Positions 1 to 11,262 of a DNA stretch of 64,000 bases are shown one piece after another; positions within the stretch are counted from its first letter, which is position 1, and each line of letters starts with the position of its first letter. Source of the stretch: Neocallimastix lanati (nom. inval.) (Eukaryota; Neocallimastigomycota; Neocallimastigomycetes; Neocallimastigales; Neocallimastigaceae); NCBI GenBank assembly GCA_016946835.1, contig JACVTC010000047.1:60001-124000 (forward strand), in the 5' to 3' direction. The position numbers were made by a program, and so were the translations under genes. A model generated the notes under the pieces. That model worked only from the letters and a program-made list of their open reading frames with translations, made no database searches and had not been told where the DNA came from.

Positions 1-545
1 TATATATATATTTCAATCGTTATTGCCTTTTCCCGTTCCTTGAGTTATTCTAAATTCAATATATTTTCAACTTTTTCTAACTAAAAATAATTTTAAAGTT
101 ATACTTTTATATGAATCAATAATAATATTATTTACTACTAACAATAAATATACAAAAAAATAGAACAATTTTTATTTTAAATTTAAATTAGATTCGATAT
201 AACCTGTTGAAACAATAGCAAAAAAAAAAAAAAAAATAGCTATTTTCAAACTTACATTACATCAATAGACACATTTAAATAATATCTTTATGTTTATAAA
301 TATTCCTAGAGATGTCTCATTTGGTGTATTTACTATTTCTTATATAAAAAAAAAAAGAAATTGTACCTTTTTTTTATTAAATCAATTAATTTTATTTATT
401 TAAAAAATTATATAATTATATTTTAATATATATTGTAAGTTTACATTAATATTCTAAAATAACAATTAGGTTATGTTTATGTTTATATATATATTTAAAA
501 GCTATACATTTACAAATACTTTTTCTAGTAAAAAAAATAGTAATT
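1..545. other. AT-rich window edge, no gene seen
   Basis: No coding signal was found. The stretch holds short poly-A runs (for example near 221-237) and TA-rich sequence. Confidence 0.5.
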
Positions 546-900
546 CACAGTTCTTCAGTTAATATCAGTGTTAACTTCATATCCTTCACCTAAACTCGCT
601 ACCTGAATATCAGGAAGTTTACCATTTATATTGAAAATTCATTTAAATTTCCCATTTCAAAATTTTTAACCGAAATTGACAAACTTTTAAATGTCTTGTT
701 AATTTCTTTTAAATATGTTCTTTCAGTCTGTTGGTTAAATTAATTTAAAATTCTTATTTATATTTTGATAAAATTTATAATTTTAAACATATATAGTTAA
801 AGAAAGAAAAGTATTTATAATATTTGGCAATATAGATGAAATTCATTTATAATGTTTTAAAATATGCTTGAGAAATTCAAATTCTACATTTTCTCATTTG
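546..900 (-). pseudogene. Degenerate coding fragment, minus strand
   Basis: Read on the minus strand, this stretch holds peptide-like frames that are less AT-biased than their surroundings. One reads NQQTERTYLKEINKTFKS and continues to a stop near 640. After a one-base shift, a second reads GKLPDIQVASLGEGYEVN and ends at a stop near 558. Upstream, a short frame contains EFEFLKHILKHYK before a stop. A frameshift plus internal stops suggests a decayed gene or gene end, though an intron or sequencing error in a homopolymer could also explain the shift. I do not recognise the family. Sequence from about 900 to 1424 shows nothing. Confidence 0.3.
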
Positions 901-1424
901 TATTCTTTGTAAGTATAAAAATTTTAAATTTTAAAATCAAATTAAAATTTTAAATTGAGATTATAAAAAATAAAAATAAAAAAAAAATAAAGAAATAAAA
1001 AATGTATCTATTTTTATATTTGTTCCTAATTGGTTATAAATTTTATAAATTGAAATTACTGTATCATCCAATTTTACTTATTAAATAATTTTATTTGTTA
1101 TAAAATAAATATAATTTTTAATTAATATTTAATATTTTAATATTCAATATTAAATTGGTTAATTTGTAATTAAAATTATGTTAATAAATTTATTAATTTT
1201 TTTAAATAAATGTATTTAATAATTAATAATATATATGTAATGAAATATTAAAACTAATTTCCTTAATGAAAAATGATTATAATTTAATATTTTTTTTTTT
1301 TAATTTAGTGTTATGATAAAATAAAATCAAAAATACAAATATCTTTAGAAATAAGAATAAAGCTAAAGTATTTAAATTTATTAAATTATATTATTAATAT
1401 AGAAAGAAAATAATAAATATAAAA

Positions 1425-1753
1425 ATGGAATCTTCAATTGTAATTCCTTCAAATATATCTATAAATCGATGTAATAAAAATCATGATTTTCAAAAAGAAA
1501 TTAAAGAAAATATTAATAATCCTTTTCCAAAAGAGAAACCAACAAAAAATGTATATGAAAATTTCCACTTAGCTAATTTGTATGAACAAACTAGTCAATT
1601 TCGACATTGGATTTTTACTAAAAAAGAACTTAATGAAATAAGAGAAGAAGTTAACAATGAAGCAGTAGCAGAAGTTGGTGAAAATATAAAAAAAGAATGG
1701 GTATAACTATATTTCAAAATTCAAATGTTATATAAATTAATTATATTTATGTA

Positions 1754-1794
<41 letters not shown>

Positions 1795-3600
1795 AATGTA
1801 TATATATTTATATATATGAATAAAAAAGATAATAATATAAAAATACATCTTATATAATATAAATGTACAGGAATATCAAAAGCAAGTTAATAGTAATATT
1901 GAACCTTTGAAACCAATAAATTTTATTACAGCAGATGATCAAAAAAAACTTGCTCTTTTTTATGAAACAAAATTTTTTGATTATTGTAGGGTTTTCAAAT
2001 TTAGTATAAATGTGTTGGTAAAAAATTAATTCTAAAATAATTAAATTAAATATATGATATCAACAAAAATAAAAAATATATAAGTAAAAATATTTTATTG
2101 ATAAAATTAAATTTTAAATATTCGTCTTTTTATATATATATATAAATGAAATTTTCTTCTAAAAATTATATATATATATAATAGGCAACTTCAATTGTAT
2201 ATTTTAAAAGATTTTATTTATACTGTTCAATGATGCAATATGCTCCAAAGAATATATTGTATATGTTCAAATTGTTATAAATAATAATCATATAATAATA
2301 GTAATTCAAATATCAAAAATTAAATTAACATGAAAATGTAAAGTAAAAATTTTATTACCCTAATGTAAAATCTATTAAATAAAAAATTATTTATAAATAA
2401 TTATTATTTAGGCTTACATGTCTATTTTTAGCATGTAAATCAGAAAATTCATATATCCCTTTAGATGAACTTCTAAAAAAAGTTCCAAAAAGCCCTCCAT
2501 CGGAAACTATTAAAGAACTAGAATTGATTGTATCTCAAAATATACGATTTGAATATCAAATACATTCACCATTTTGGGCATTGCATGGATTTTATTTAGA
2601 TATACAAGTATTTATACAAAATAAATACTATTAAAAAAAATTCAATAAATAAAATATAATATTTATATCATATCATATCATATCATATAATATAATATAA
2701 TATTAAATTATTATTAAATAAATATTATTTCAAAAATATTTTAGGCCTATTTAAATGGTCCAAATAAAGACACTGTAAGCTTAGAAAATAATTATCAGCG
2801 TAAACTCCAACAAACATATAAAAGTTCACATGATTATGCTTTAATTTCACTCTATGGTGATTTGATATTTTTATATTGGCCGTCGCAAATTGCTTTAGCA
2901 TGCTTAATGGTAGCATCAAGAAATACTGGCTTTACTGAAGACCTTGATGGGTATATATATACAACTATATATAAATAAATAAATTAATAAAAAGGTTTTA
3001 TTATATATTACTTATATGTAACTATATCGAAATTATAATATATATTTATTAATAAATTTTGATTATTTCATATTTTCTAAATTTTATGGCATAATATCAA
3101 TAATTTAAATGATATAAATCTATTATATTGAATATATATATTAAATTATATTTAATATATTAATAAAATAATAATTTTAATCTTAATCTTAATATAATTT
3201 TAAATAATAGTTATATTCAAAATCTAGTAAAAGATCAAAGTAATGATAGAGCAGAAAATTTTCGTAAACGTTTAAATGATATTGAAACAGATATAATACA
3301 ATATATCAAAATCGAAAAATCAAAAGCTGCAATTATTGAAAGAAAACGTCTAGGTTGTCAAGATCCTATTTTTAATCCAAAATCATTACTGTAATAATAA
3401 GTTATTAATATTGTATTAAGATTTTATTCTTCTTTATCTATTTATTTAGAAATATATATATATATATATAAATATTATAAAATTACTTAAATAATAGTTA
3501 CCAAAAGAAAGTTGAAATGGACAGGACCGAGAAAGAATTAAAACGTAAAAATAAAATAAAACAAATGAATGAACGTGATTCAAAAGATGATATATTTTAA
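1425..3600 (+). CDS. CCL1: Cyclin H / Ccl1-type cyclin (CDK-activating kinase, TFIIH)
   Basis: The spliced model has seven exons: 1425-1700, 1871-2017, 2185-2258, 2412-2607, 2745-2950, 3211-3390 and 3498-3600. All junctions are GT-AG and in frame, giving 393 residues. Exon 1 carries LYEQTSQFRHWIF, the N-terminal hallmark of cyclin H. Exons 2-3 give the first cyclin box (KLALFYETKFFDYC, then VYFKRFYLYCSMMQY) and exon 4 continues with LTCLFLACKSEN. Exon 5 has YGDLIFLYWPSQIALACLMVASR, where cyclin H has LLYTPSQIALTAI. The C-terminus is Lys-rich. In the known family, cyclin H partners the Cdk7/Kin28 kinase in TFIIH and activates cell-cycle CDKs. That role is inferred from similarity. The next gene downstream is VPS36, about 1.7 kb away across a repeat element. 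Confidence 0.9.
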
Positions 3601-3959
3601 AAATTAACAAAGATATAATGATGGAAATGACCATAATAATTAAATTCAATTTATACAAATTTATATATTAATTATAGAAATATTTGAATTATAAATGAAA
3701 AAAAATAATATTTCAAGTAGATTTTAATTATAAATAAATAATAATTTTATAATATTATGATAATAATAGTATTATAGATATAAAATTCTACATATTTATT
3801 CAATATACCTCAAATTTAATTTAATTTTAAAATTCATTTATTAAGTTAAAAATTTAGTATATAACTTTATTTATTTAAGTAATAAATTATGAGTATATAT
3901 TGAGAAAAAAAAAAATTTTTACATATCAAGAGTTTTATTATAAAAAAAGAATTTTTGTC
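3601..3959. other. Intergenic spacer
   Basis: AT-rich spacer after the cyclin gene. No ORF, RNA gene or repeat was recognised. Confidence 0.5.
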
Positions 3960-3974
3960 AAGGATTAGATTAAA

Positions 3975-4009
<35 letters not shown>

Positions 4010-5089
4010 AATCTAGTGCGTTTCGCGGGAGTGGGGCATTTCGCCAAGTTGAAAATTATTAAATAAATAAATAATTAATTAATATTATTAATATTGAATA
4101 AAAACAATTTTAAAGAAAATTATTTTGAATATTTATTTATTCATTTATTTATATCAATACTCCACTTGTCGAAATGCAATCTGGCGAAATGCGACTTGGG
4201 AATGAACCTTAGCGAAATACAACTTTTTATTACTGCGCCACTGTCGAAATGCAACTCTCCCGATCATAATTTATTTTTCAATTAAATATCATTAAATAAC
4301 TATTTCTAAAGATATAATAATATATTTTATTAAAAAAAGAATTATAAAAAATTATTTTTACAATTGAATATTAATAAATTATATATATATAAAAATTATA
4401 TTTATTATTTATTTAATTATTTATTTAATTATTATTTATTTGATTATTAAAAGTAAGCCATTTATAAAGAAAGCCACATTTTGAAATGTACGATTGTGAA
4501 ACGAGAGGGAGTTTCATTTCCCCAAATTGCATTTCGCCAAATGGAGTAAACTCTTTTTTTATAAAATTATTTTTACAATTGAATATTATTTAATTATAAT
4601 AAATAATAAAAAAAAAAAGAAAATTTATTATTTATTCAATTATTATTTATTTAACTATTATAAATCAAGCCATATATGAAAATACGCCACGTTTCAAAAT
4701 GCACTATCACTAAACGCACTAGATTCTATAGAAGTTAATATATATATTTTTTTAAGATCATTTTGTAACGTGTAATTTATAAAATAAGCTATACATTTTT
4801 AATATATTCCATACAATAATAAATATAATAATTATTATTTCAAAAGGAATAAATAATAATATATTTTTCAATTAAATATTATTAAATAACTATTTCAAAA
4901 GAAATAATAACATATTCTATTAAAAAAGAATCATAAAAAAATTATTTTTACAATTAAATATTAATAAATTATATATAAAAAAAAACGAATATTTATTATT
5001 TATTTAAACCACATTCTAAATTCGCCATATCACAAATACACTAGATTCATTTTTTATATTTGATAATTAAATTAAAGGATTAGATTAAA
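3960..5089. mobile_element. Candidate non-autonomous foldback/MITE-like element with direct repeat flanks
   Basis: A 15-bp direct repeat, AAGGATTAGATTAAA, lies at 3960-3974 and 5075-5089. Just inside the left copy is an A-tract of about 32 nt, then GAATCTAGTGCGTTT (4009-4023). Its exact reverse complement lies at 4712-4726, and a 13/15 copy in the same inverted sense at 5034-5048. Between them the octamer CGAAATGC occurs at 4170, 4185 and 4245, and its complement GCATTTCG at 4036 and 4529. No protein is encoded. Flanking direct repeats plus terminal inverted repeats suggest a non-autonomous insertion. A decayed satellite-like array is the alternative. Confidence 0.5.
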
Positions 5090-5204
5090 ATTAACGAATT
5101 ATTTTTGAAATATTTTTAATATTAATTTTTAATTAAAATTACTTATTTTATAATTTTAAAAAAAAAAAAGAAACGATTTTATAATTTTTTTTTAATTAAA
5201 ATTG

Positions 5205-5265
5205 TAAAATAAATATAAAATAAATATAAAATAAATATAAAATAAATATAAAATAAATATAAAAC
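5205..5265 (+). repeat. 10-bp minisatellite (AAATAAATAT)n
   Basis: About five head-to-tail copies of a 10-bp AT unit lie just upstream of the VPS36 start codon, so they may fall in its promoter or 5' leader. Confidence 0.8.
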
Positions 5266-5291
5266 TAATTATTTAGTATGTTTTATATATA

Positions 5292-5415
5292 ATGGAATTT
5301 GATACTTTTGAGTTAACATCAAATAATTATCCCGTTTTACGGAATAATGAAAAGATAGTTAGCAGACAAAATAATGTTACTATTTTAACAAAGTAATTAT
5401 TTGAATATAATAATA

Positions 5416-5466
<51 letters not shown>

Positions 5467-5675
5467 GAAATCTATATTTCATTTAATGTAGAAATATAAT
5501 AATTTACTAATTAACTTTAATATTATTTATTATAGTAAGCAGAAATTTCAACGTGGAATTATTTATTTAACCAATTTACGTTTATTATGGTTAAAATCTA
5601 ATCCAACAAAAAATGTTACCCTTGCATTTAATTTAGAAGATGTTATTTCGAAAGAAACAAGTGTTAATTTTCATT

Positions 5676-5706
<31 letters not shown>

Positions 5707-7831
5707 TGATTTTATAAATTTAATAAACAAAACAAAGCAAAACAAAACAAACAAATAAATAAAAAAAAAAAAAAAAAAAAAAAAAGATAAAATTAAGTTA
5801 AAAACTAATTATATCATATTTTTATATGAACATATACATATATATTTATATTTAATTCTTTTATTGTGCATATATAAATTATAAATTACATTAATATATA
5901 AAAATAATGTAATTTTACTGGATATATGTGAAATTGATATTAATTGCATTTTTAAAATAATGAAATATATTTTTATTTATTCAATTTTTTATTTCAATTT
6001 TGAATAGACCAATATTCTTTCAGCATCAACAATTAAAATTGATTTTCGTAAATCTTTAAAAAAGGATAATAATAATATTAATAATAATTTAGGAAAATCG
6101 GATGTATTGTTAGTAGATTGGGAATGTCCAATATGTAATCAACTGAATAATGGAAATGATGCTGTTTGCGTTCTTTGTGGTGTGCCAAAAATGAATGAAA
6201 AGGAACCAACAGAAGAAGTTGAAACTAAAATTAAAAAACGAAGAGACACTTCTTCTTCCAAAGCTATAAATACAAGTTGTATATCTAATAAAATTAGTGG
6301 AAATAATTCATTGTATGGTGCTTCAAATAATGATAAAATATCAACGTTATCTTATACATCATCTACTAAAGTAGTTGATCAAATAACTAAACCGACAGTA
6401 ATAAAAATTGAATGTAAGGCCTGTAGTTATATTAATGAAGGTGATGTAAATTACTGTGAAATATGTGGGTCAAGATTGGATAGTCAAAAATTACATCCCG
6501 AAGCGAAACCCATTGTTTGTTCTATTTGTTTATTTTCTAATGAACCTCGATCAACTGTTTGTTCAATTTGTGCAATGCCATTGAAATTTTGTGCTTCATC
6601 ATTTGACCCAAATGATAATAATATTGATAATGCATTACTATTTTCAAATGATAGTAGTAATATTAATGATAATTATTATAATTCCTCACAAATTGTCCAT
6701 TATCCTTCTATTATTGATGTTCCATCTCAATTATCTGTATCTGCCGGATTTGATGCAAGAAATCCATCGAGTAATCTATCTTATAATAATAATTCTTCTT
6801 ATTATTCTTCAATACCTCCAGTACCACCAAAAGATAATACACCATTATCAGATTATAATAACGATGATGATGACGATGATGACGATGTAAGTCCTGTCAC
6901 ATCAGCTTCACCTAAAATTTCTAGTCAATCTTCATCGTTAAGCAATTTAAAAGGTGAATCATATAGAATAAAGTTATTATTTAAATCTGGTCAAACTCAA
7001 TTCTATAATGAATTATGTAAAACTATTAGTGAAGAACATTGGAAGGTTAGAATTAAAATATTATAATAATTATTATAATAATTATTATAATTATTGTTAT
7101 TATTATTATATTTTCATTTTATACAGTTATTTTAAAAATAAAATTGTTTATATTAAGATTACTGTTTCTAGCTATAGCAATAACAGTATTAAGATTTTAT
7201 TTTTATGAATTTAGCTTTATAAATTTTTATTTAAATTAAAAACAATAAACGATTAACTAAATTTTAAAATTACTAATTATATAAACATATAAAAGGTGAT
7301 TTCTAAAGAAAATAAAATGCCTAAAGCTCAACGTGTTGGTGTTGGTATGTATTTTTATATATGGTTAAATATATATGTTTTTCCACAATTACTTTAAATT
7401 AATTATTCAAATAATTTTATTATTATTATATTTATTATTTTTTTTTTTTATAAATTAATATTTAATTGTAAAGCTGGTATTATTAGAAATATCCAGGATA
7501 ATCAAAAAAATACAAATGAAATTATGAATCAAGCATTTAAAGATTTGAATAATTTAATGAAAAAAGCATCAGAAATGGTAAATTTGTTTCATATAAAATT
7601 ATATTTAAAATTAATAATGTAAAAATTGTTAAAAATACAACAAAAACTAAACTAGTAATAATAAATAAATAAATAAAATAACATAAAAATAACTTAGGTT
7701 GCTATTGCAGAAAGTATAAGTCAAAAAATTAATCAAGATAATAGTATGGAAGGTAGTAAAGAACAAAATCAATTAAAGGAGATTTTGCAAGAACTTGGTA
7801 TTTCAAATCCTGTTACTAGGTAATTATAGTA

Positions 7832-7863
<32 letters not shown>

Positions 7864-9089
7864 TTAGGACATTTATATTAATAGTAATTAAAATTTGAAT
7901 AATAGACGATCAACAGGTGGTATTTATTATCAAGAATTAGCAAAACAGATATCAAAGTTTATTATTAAACTTTTTGAAAAAAATGGACATGTCATGACAT
8001 TACCTGATATTTATTGTTTATATAATAGAGCTAGAGGAGTTGGTTTGTTATTTATATTTTATATTTTATTTTTATTTTTATTTTTATTTTTATTTTTATT
8101 TTTATATTTTATTTTTATATTATATTTTTATATTTTATTTTTATTTTTATTTTTATATTTTATTTTTATTTTTATTTTTATTTTTATTTTTTTTGATTTA
8201 TTTATTTATTTATTTATTATAATTATTACAATTATTATTATTTTTTTGTTTAATCCTTGTCTAAAAATACTAAAATTATCATTTAGAGTATTTATTTAGA
8301 CGTTTGTAACCAATAATTAATTTTCTAGAATATTAATTATCTAAATTTAAATTTATATATAATTTTATTTAGAACTTGTATCACCAGAAGATTTATATAA
8401 GGCATGCAATATGTTTGAAAAATTAAATATTCCGTTAAAATTAAGAAAATTTCAGAGTGGACTTGTTATTATTGAAGATAATATCCTTTATAATTATTAT
8501 TTATATTATATACCTGTATATATGTATATATTTAAATAAAAATAAAAAATTATCTTTAATGAATTTATACGTAGCAAAAGTGATGGTGAAATTTGTAATT
8601 CAATTTTTAATTATATCAAAAATAATAATAAAAGTAATACAAGAGGAATAAACTCTCTTGAGCTTTCTAAAGGGTTAAAAATTCCAATAATTTTAGTTAA
8701 TGAATATTTAAAGGTATTTAAATTTATTATATTTGAAGAGATTTATTTAATTTTATTTTATTAATAATAATAATGAATGATAATAATCATAATAAATGAT
8801 GACAATGATAATGAATAATAATGATGATGATGATAATAATGATAATAATAATAATAATAATAGTAATAAGTAATAATAGTAATAAAATTAATAATAAAAA
8901 TAGTAGTAATAAAAATAGTAATAAAAAAATAATATTAATAAATAATAATAATATTATTATTATTTATAATTATTTATTTAACTTTTTTAACATTTCAAAT
9001 TATTATTTTAGATTGCTGAATTCTCAGGAACTATTTGCCGTGATGAAACTATTGAAGGAATTTATTATTATGAAAATATATTTGTATAA
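5292..9089 (+). CDS. VPS36: Vps36, ESCRT-II subunit (GLUE, NZF fingers, EAP45 domain)
   Basis: The model has ten exons: 5292-5392, 5536-5662, 6008-7045, 7296-7344, 7474-7577, 7698-7819, 7906-8042, 8373-8480, 8571-8713 and 9012-9089. It is in frame throughout and gives 668 residues. The N-terminus resembles the PH-like GLUE domain (KFQRGIIYLTNLRLLWLK). Exon 3 inserts Cys4 fingers: C116/C119/C130/C133 (ECPICNQLNNGNDAVCVLC) and two more, CKACSYINEGDVNYCEIC and CSICLFSNEPRSTVCSIC. An Asn/Asp/Ser linker follows. The C-terminal half is the winged-helix EAP45 region (RVGVAGIIRNIQ, LGISNPVTR, AEFSGTICRDETIEGIYYY). Known Vps36 binds ubiquitinated cargo and phosphoinositides on endosomes with Vps22 and Vps25. 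Intron 8 (8481-8570) has U12-type AT-AC borders. Intron 7 holds a TTTTTA-rich tract. Confidence 0.95.
8043..8372 (+). repeat. (TTTTTA)n-rich tract inside VPS36 intron 7
   Basis: The intron between exons 7 and 8 contains a long run of TTTTTA/TTTATA units (about 8050-8200). It creates spurious Phe/Leu/Tyr-rich ORFs. Confidence 0.75.
8481..8570 (+). other. U12-type (AT-AC) intron in VPS36
   Basis: The 5' border reads ATATCCTTT, identical to the consensus donor of minor-spliceosome AT-AC introns. The 3' border is TATAC. TCTTTAAT at 8553-8560 resembles the U12 branch consensus TCCTTAAC and puts its branch adenosine 11 nt before the acceptor, within the usual narrow window. Removing these 90 nt keeps the frame and joins VIIED to SSKSDGEI at the expected place in the Vps36 C-terminal domain. 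No GT-AG pair nearby gives an open frame. Confidence 0.85.
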
Positions 9090-10535
9090 CTGAAAAATAA
9101 TTGCAGAAAAAAATATAATCTATCAAATTTATGTATATTTAATAATATTAATATAAATATAACGTAATTAATTTTTTAATTTAAAAATGAAGTGTTAAAT
9201 ATAATATATATGATAACTCTTTTATTGAATTAAAAATATTAATTTTTTTTTTTTATTTTTATTTATTTATTTATTTATTTATTATTTATTTATTAATAAA
9301 TAAAATAGATAAATAAGTAAATAATAAAAATATATTTTAAGGAAATCATATGAAATAAAATAAAATAAAATAAAGGAATTAAAAAATCTACTATAAGGCA
9401 TTAACATTTATTATGAAGAAATATATTTAAATTACACAAAGTGGAAAAAAATTTATAAATATTTGTTAAAATTTTGAAAAGAATTAACATCATTGAACTT
9501 TAATAGCAGTCATAATACTAAAAATATAACATGATATAAAATATTATTTATAGTTATTAATAATTATATACTAAATTGTAATTTAAATATATAATATATT
9601 ATTTTATAAAAAGTTCATTCTATATTATTTTTTTATTTCATGAATTATAATTATAATTATAATTGAAATTTAAATTTAATTGTAAAATGAAATAAATTTA
9701 TGTTGTGGATGTTTATTGTTTTATTAATTTTTTATAATACTAATATTTAATAAAATTAAATTTAATAAATTATAATTTGACATTTAGTTACATACTATAC
9801 ACTAAGATCTTAAATTTTATTTTTGTTTTTATCATTTACTTTTTTACTTAATTTTTTTGCCAAAAAATTAAAAATATTCTGTCTGGCAGTTGCAGTAATA
9901 AGTACAATGTAAAATATGCAATACCATATTCTTTGTATTTCTATTAAGATGTCATATACTTAATGCGGATTATGGCCAATCGTTATAAAGCAAAAGAAAA
10001 AGTTCGAATAAATTTAAAGTTTTTATTTAGGTTAATCAATTCAATTCAATTCAATTTTATATATCATGAATGTATAAGAAATAATTCAATTTTAGAAATA
10101 ATTATTATTTTGTAAATATTTTTAAATTTTAGATCATAAACATTAATGTAATTATTAATATATTAATAATGAATCATTAAATAATGAAAATTAATATAAA
10201 TTCAATAAACAAACAGTTATTTCTATTGTGTTGAATATATTATAATATATAACATTATAAATATAATATAAATAAAATAAATAATATATAAATTAGTAAA
10301 TAACTAATTAAGAATAAATGAATTAGTAAATAAATAAATAAATAAATAAGTAAATAAATATATTAAGAATAAAATAATTTTATTTTTATTTTTATATTCA
10401 TAGCTACTTTTTTTCTTTTTGGTTACTGATTTATATATTATTTAATTATTTATTATTTGGAATCCAATAGAATAAAATCGTCTTTTTTTTTATAATTATA
10501 GAATCTATTTAGAAAGTGAAAAGAAAATAAAAATA

Positions 10536-10568
<33 letters not shown>

Positions 10569-10814
10569 AATTAATTAAATAATTAATTAATTAGTTAAAA
10601 ATGATAATAAATAATAAATAATTAAAGAATTGTTTTAATATTTAAGAAAATCAATTAAAATATATGTTATTTATTTATTTTGATTTTTTAATAAAAATAA
10701 AATTTAGTATTTCTGCTTTTTTCTCTTACAATATAATAAGAAAGATATTAGTAGTAAATAATTGAAATTATTCATTGTTTAAAATTAAAAGAAGGCAATA
10801 TTTTTTTTCTTTTT

Positions 10815-10868
<54 letters not shown>

Positions 10869-11262
10869 AAGAAGGGAAATAAATACATATTTATCTTTTT
10901 TTAATTTTTAGAATTTATTTATTATTTAATTTATTATATTGTATCCAAATTTTTAATCAAAATAACAAGACAAATTAAAACTTTTAAGTAAAAAGTTGAA
11001 ATTCTTTTATTAAATAAAAGACATATCATAATATAAATATATTTATATATATCGCATATTTTTGTAATAAATCTATCATATATTATATAATAAGTAAATA
11101 TTAAATCATTGAATATTAATAAGAATAAGAAATAAATATATATATTATTTATTTGTATACAAAAGAAAGTTATTTTTAAAAATATTAATAGTTAACAACA
11201 TTATATTTTTATCTTTATTTTAAATTATGATAATAAAATTTTTCTTTTATAAGTAATACAAA
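9090..11262. other. Intergenic region between VPS36 and Hsp110
   Basis: About 2.2 kb of AT-rich DNA without a supported gene. It holds short TTTA/AAAT runs (about 9260-9300, 10320-10360, 10540-10565) and a T-run of about 44 nt at 10817-10860. Slightly more complex sequence near 9880-10010 has no open frame. The promoter of the Hsp110 gene must lie at the right end, but no clear heat-shock element was identified. Confidence 0.6.

Noticed and set aside
3391-3400. Early stop of cyclin H after ...NPKSLL
   Set aside because: The TAA lies inside GTAATA, a donor. Splicing to 3498 continues a Lys-rich frame with matching phase.
8516-8574. Short GT-AG intron instead of the AT-AC intron in VPS36
   Set aside because: This pairing leads at once to a stop codon, would leave a 59-nt intron, and would insert 12 unconserved residues.
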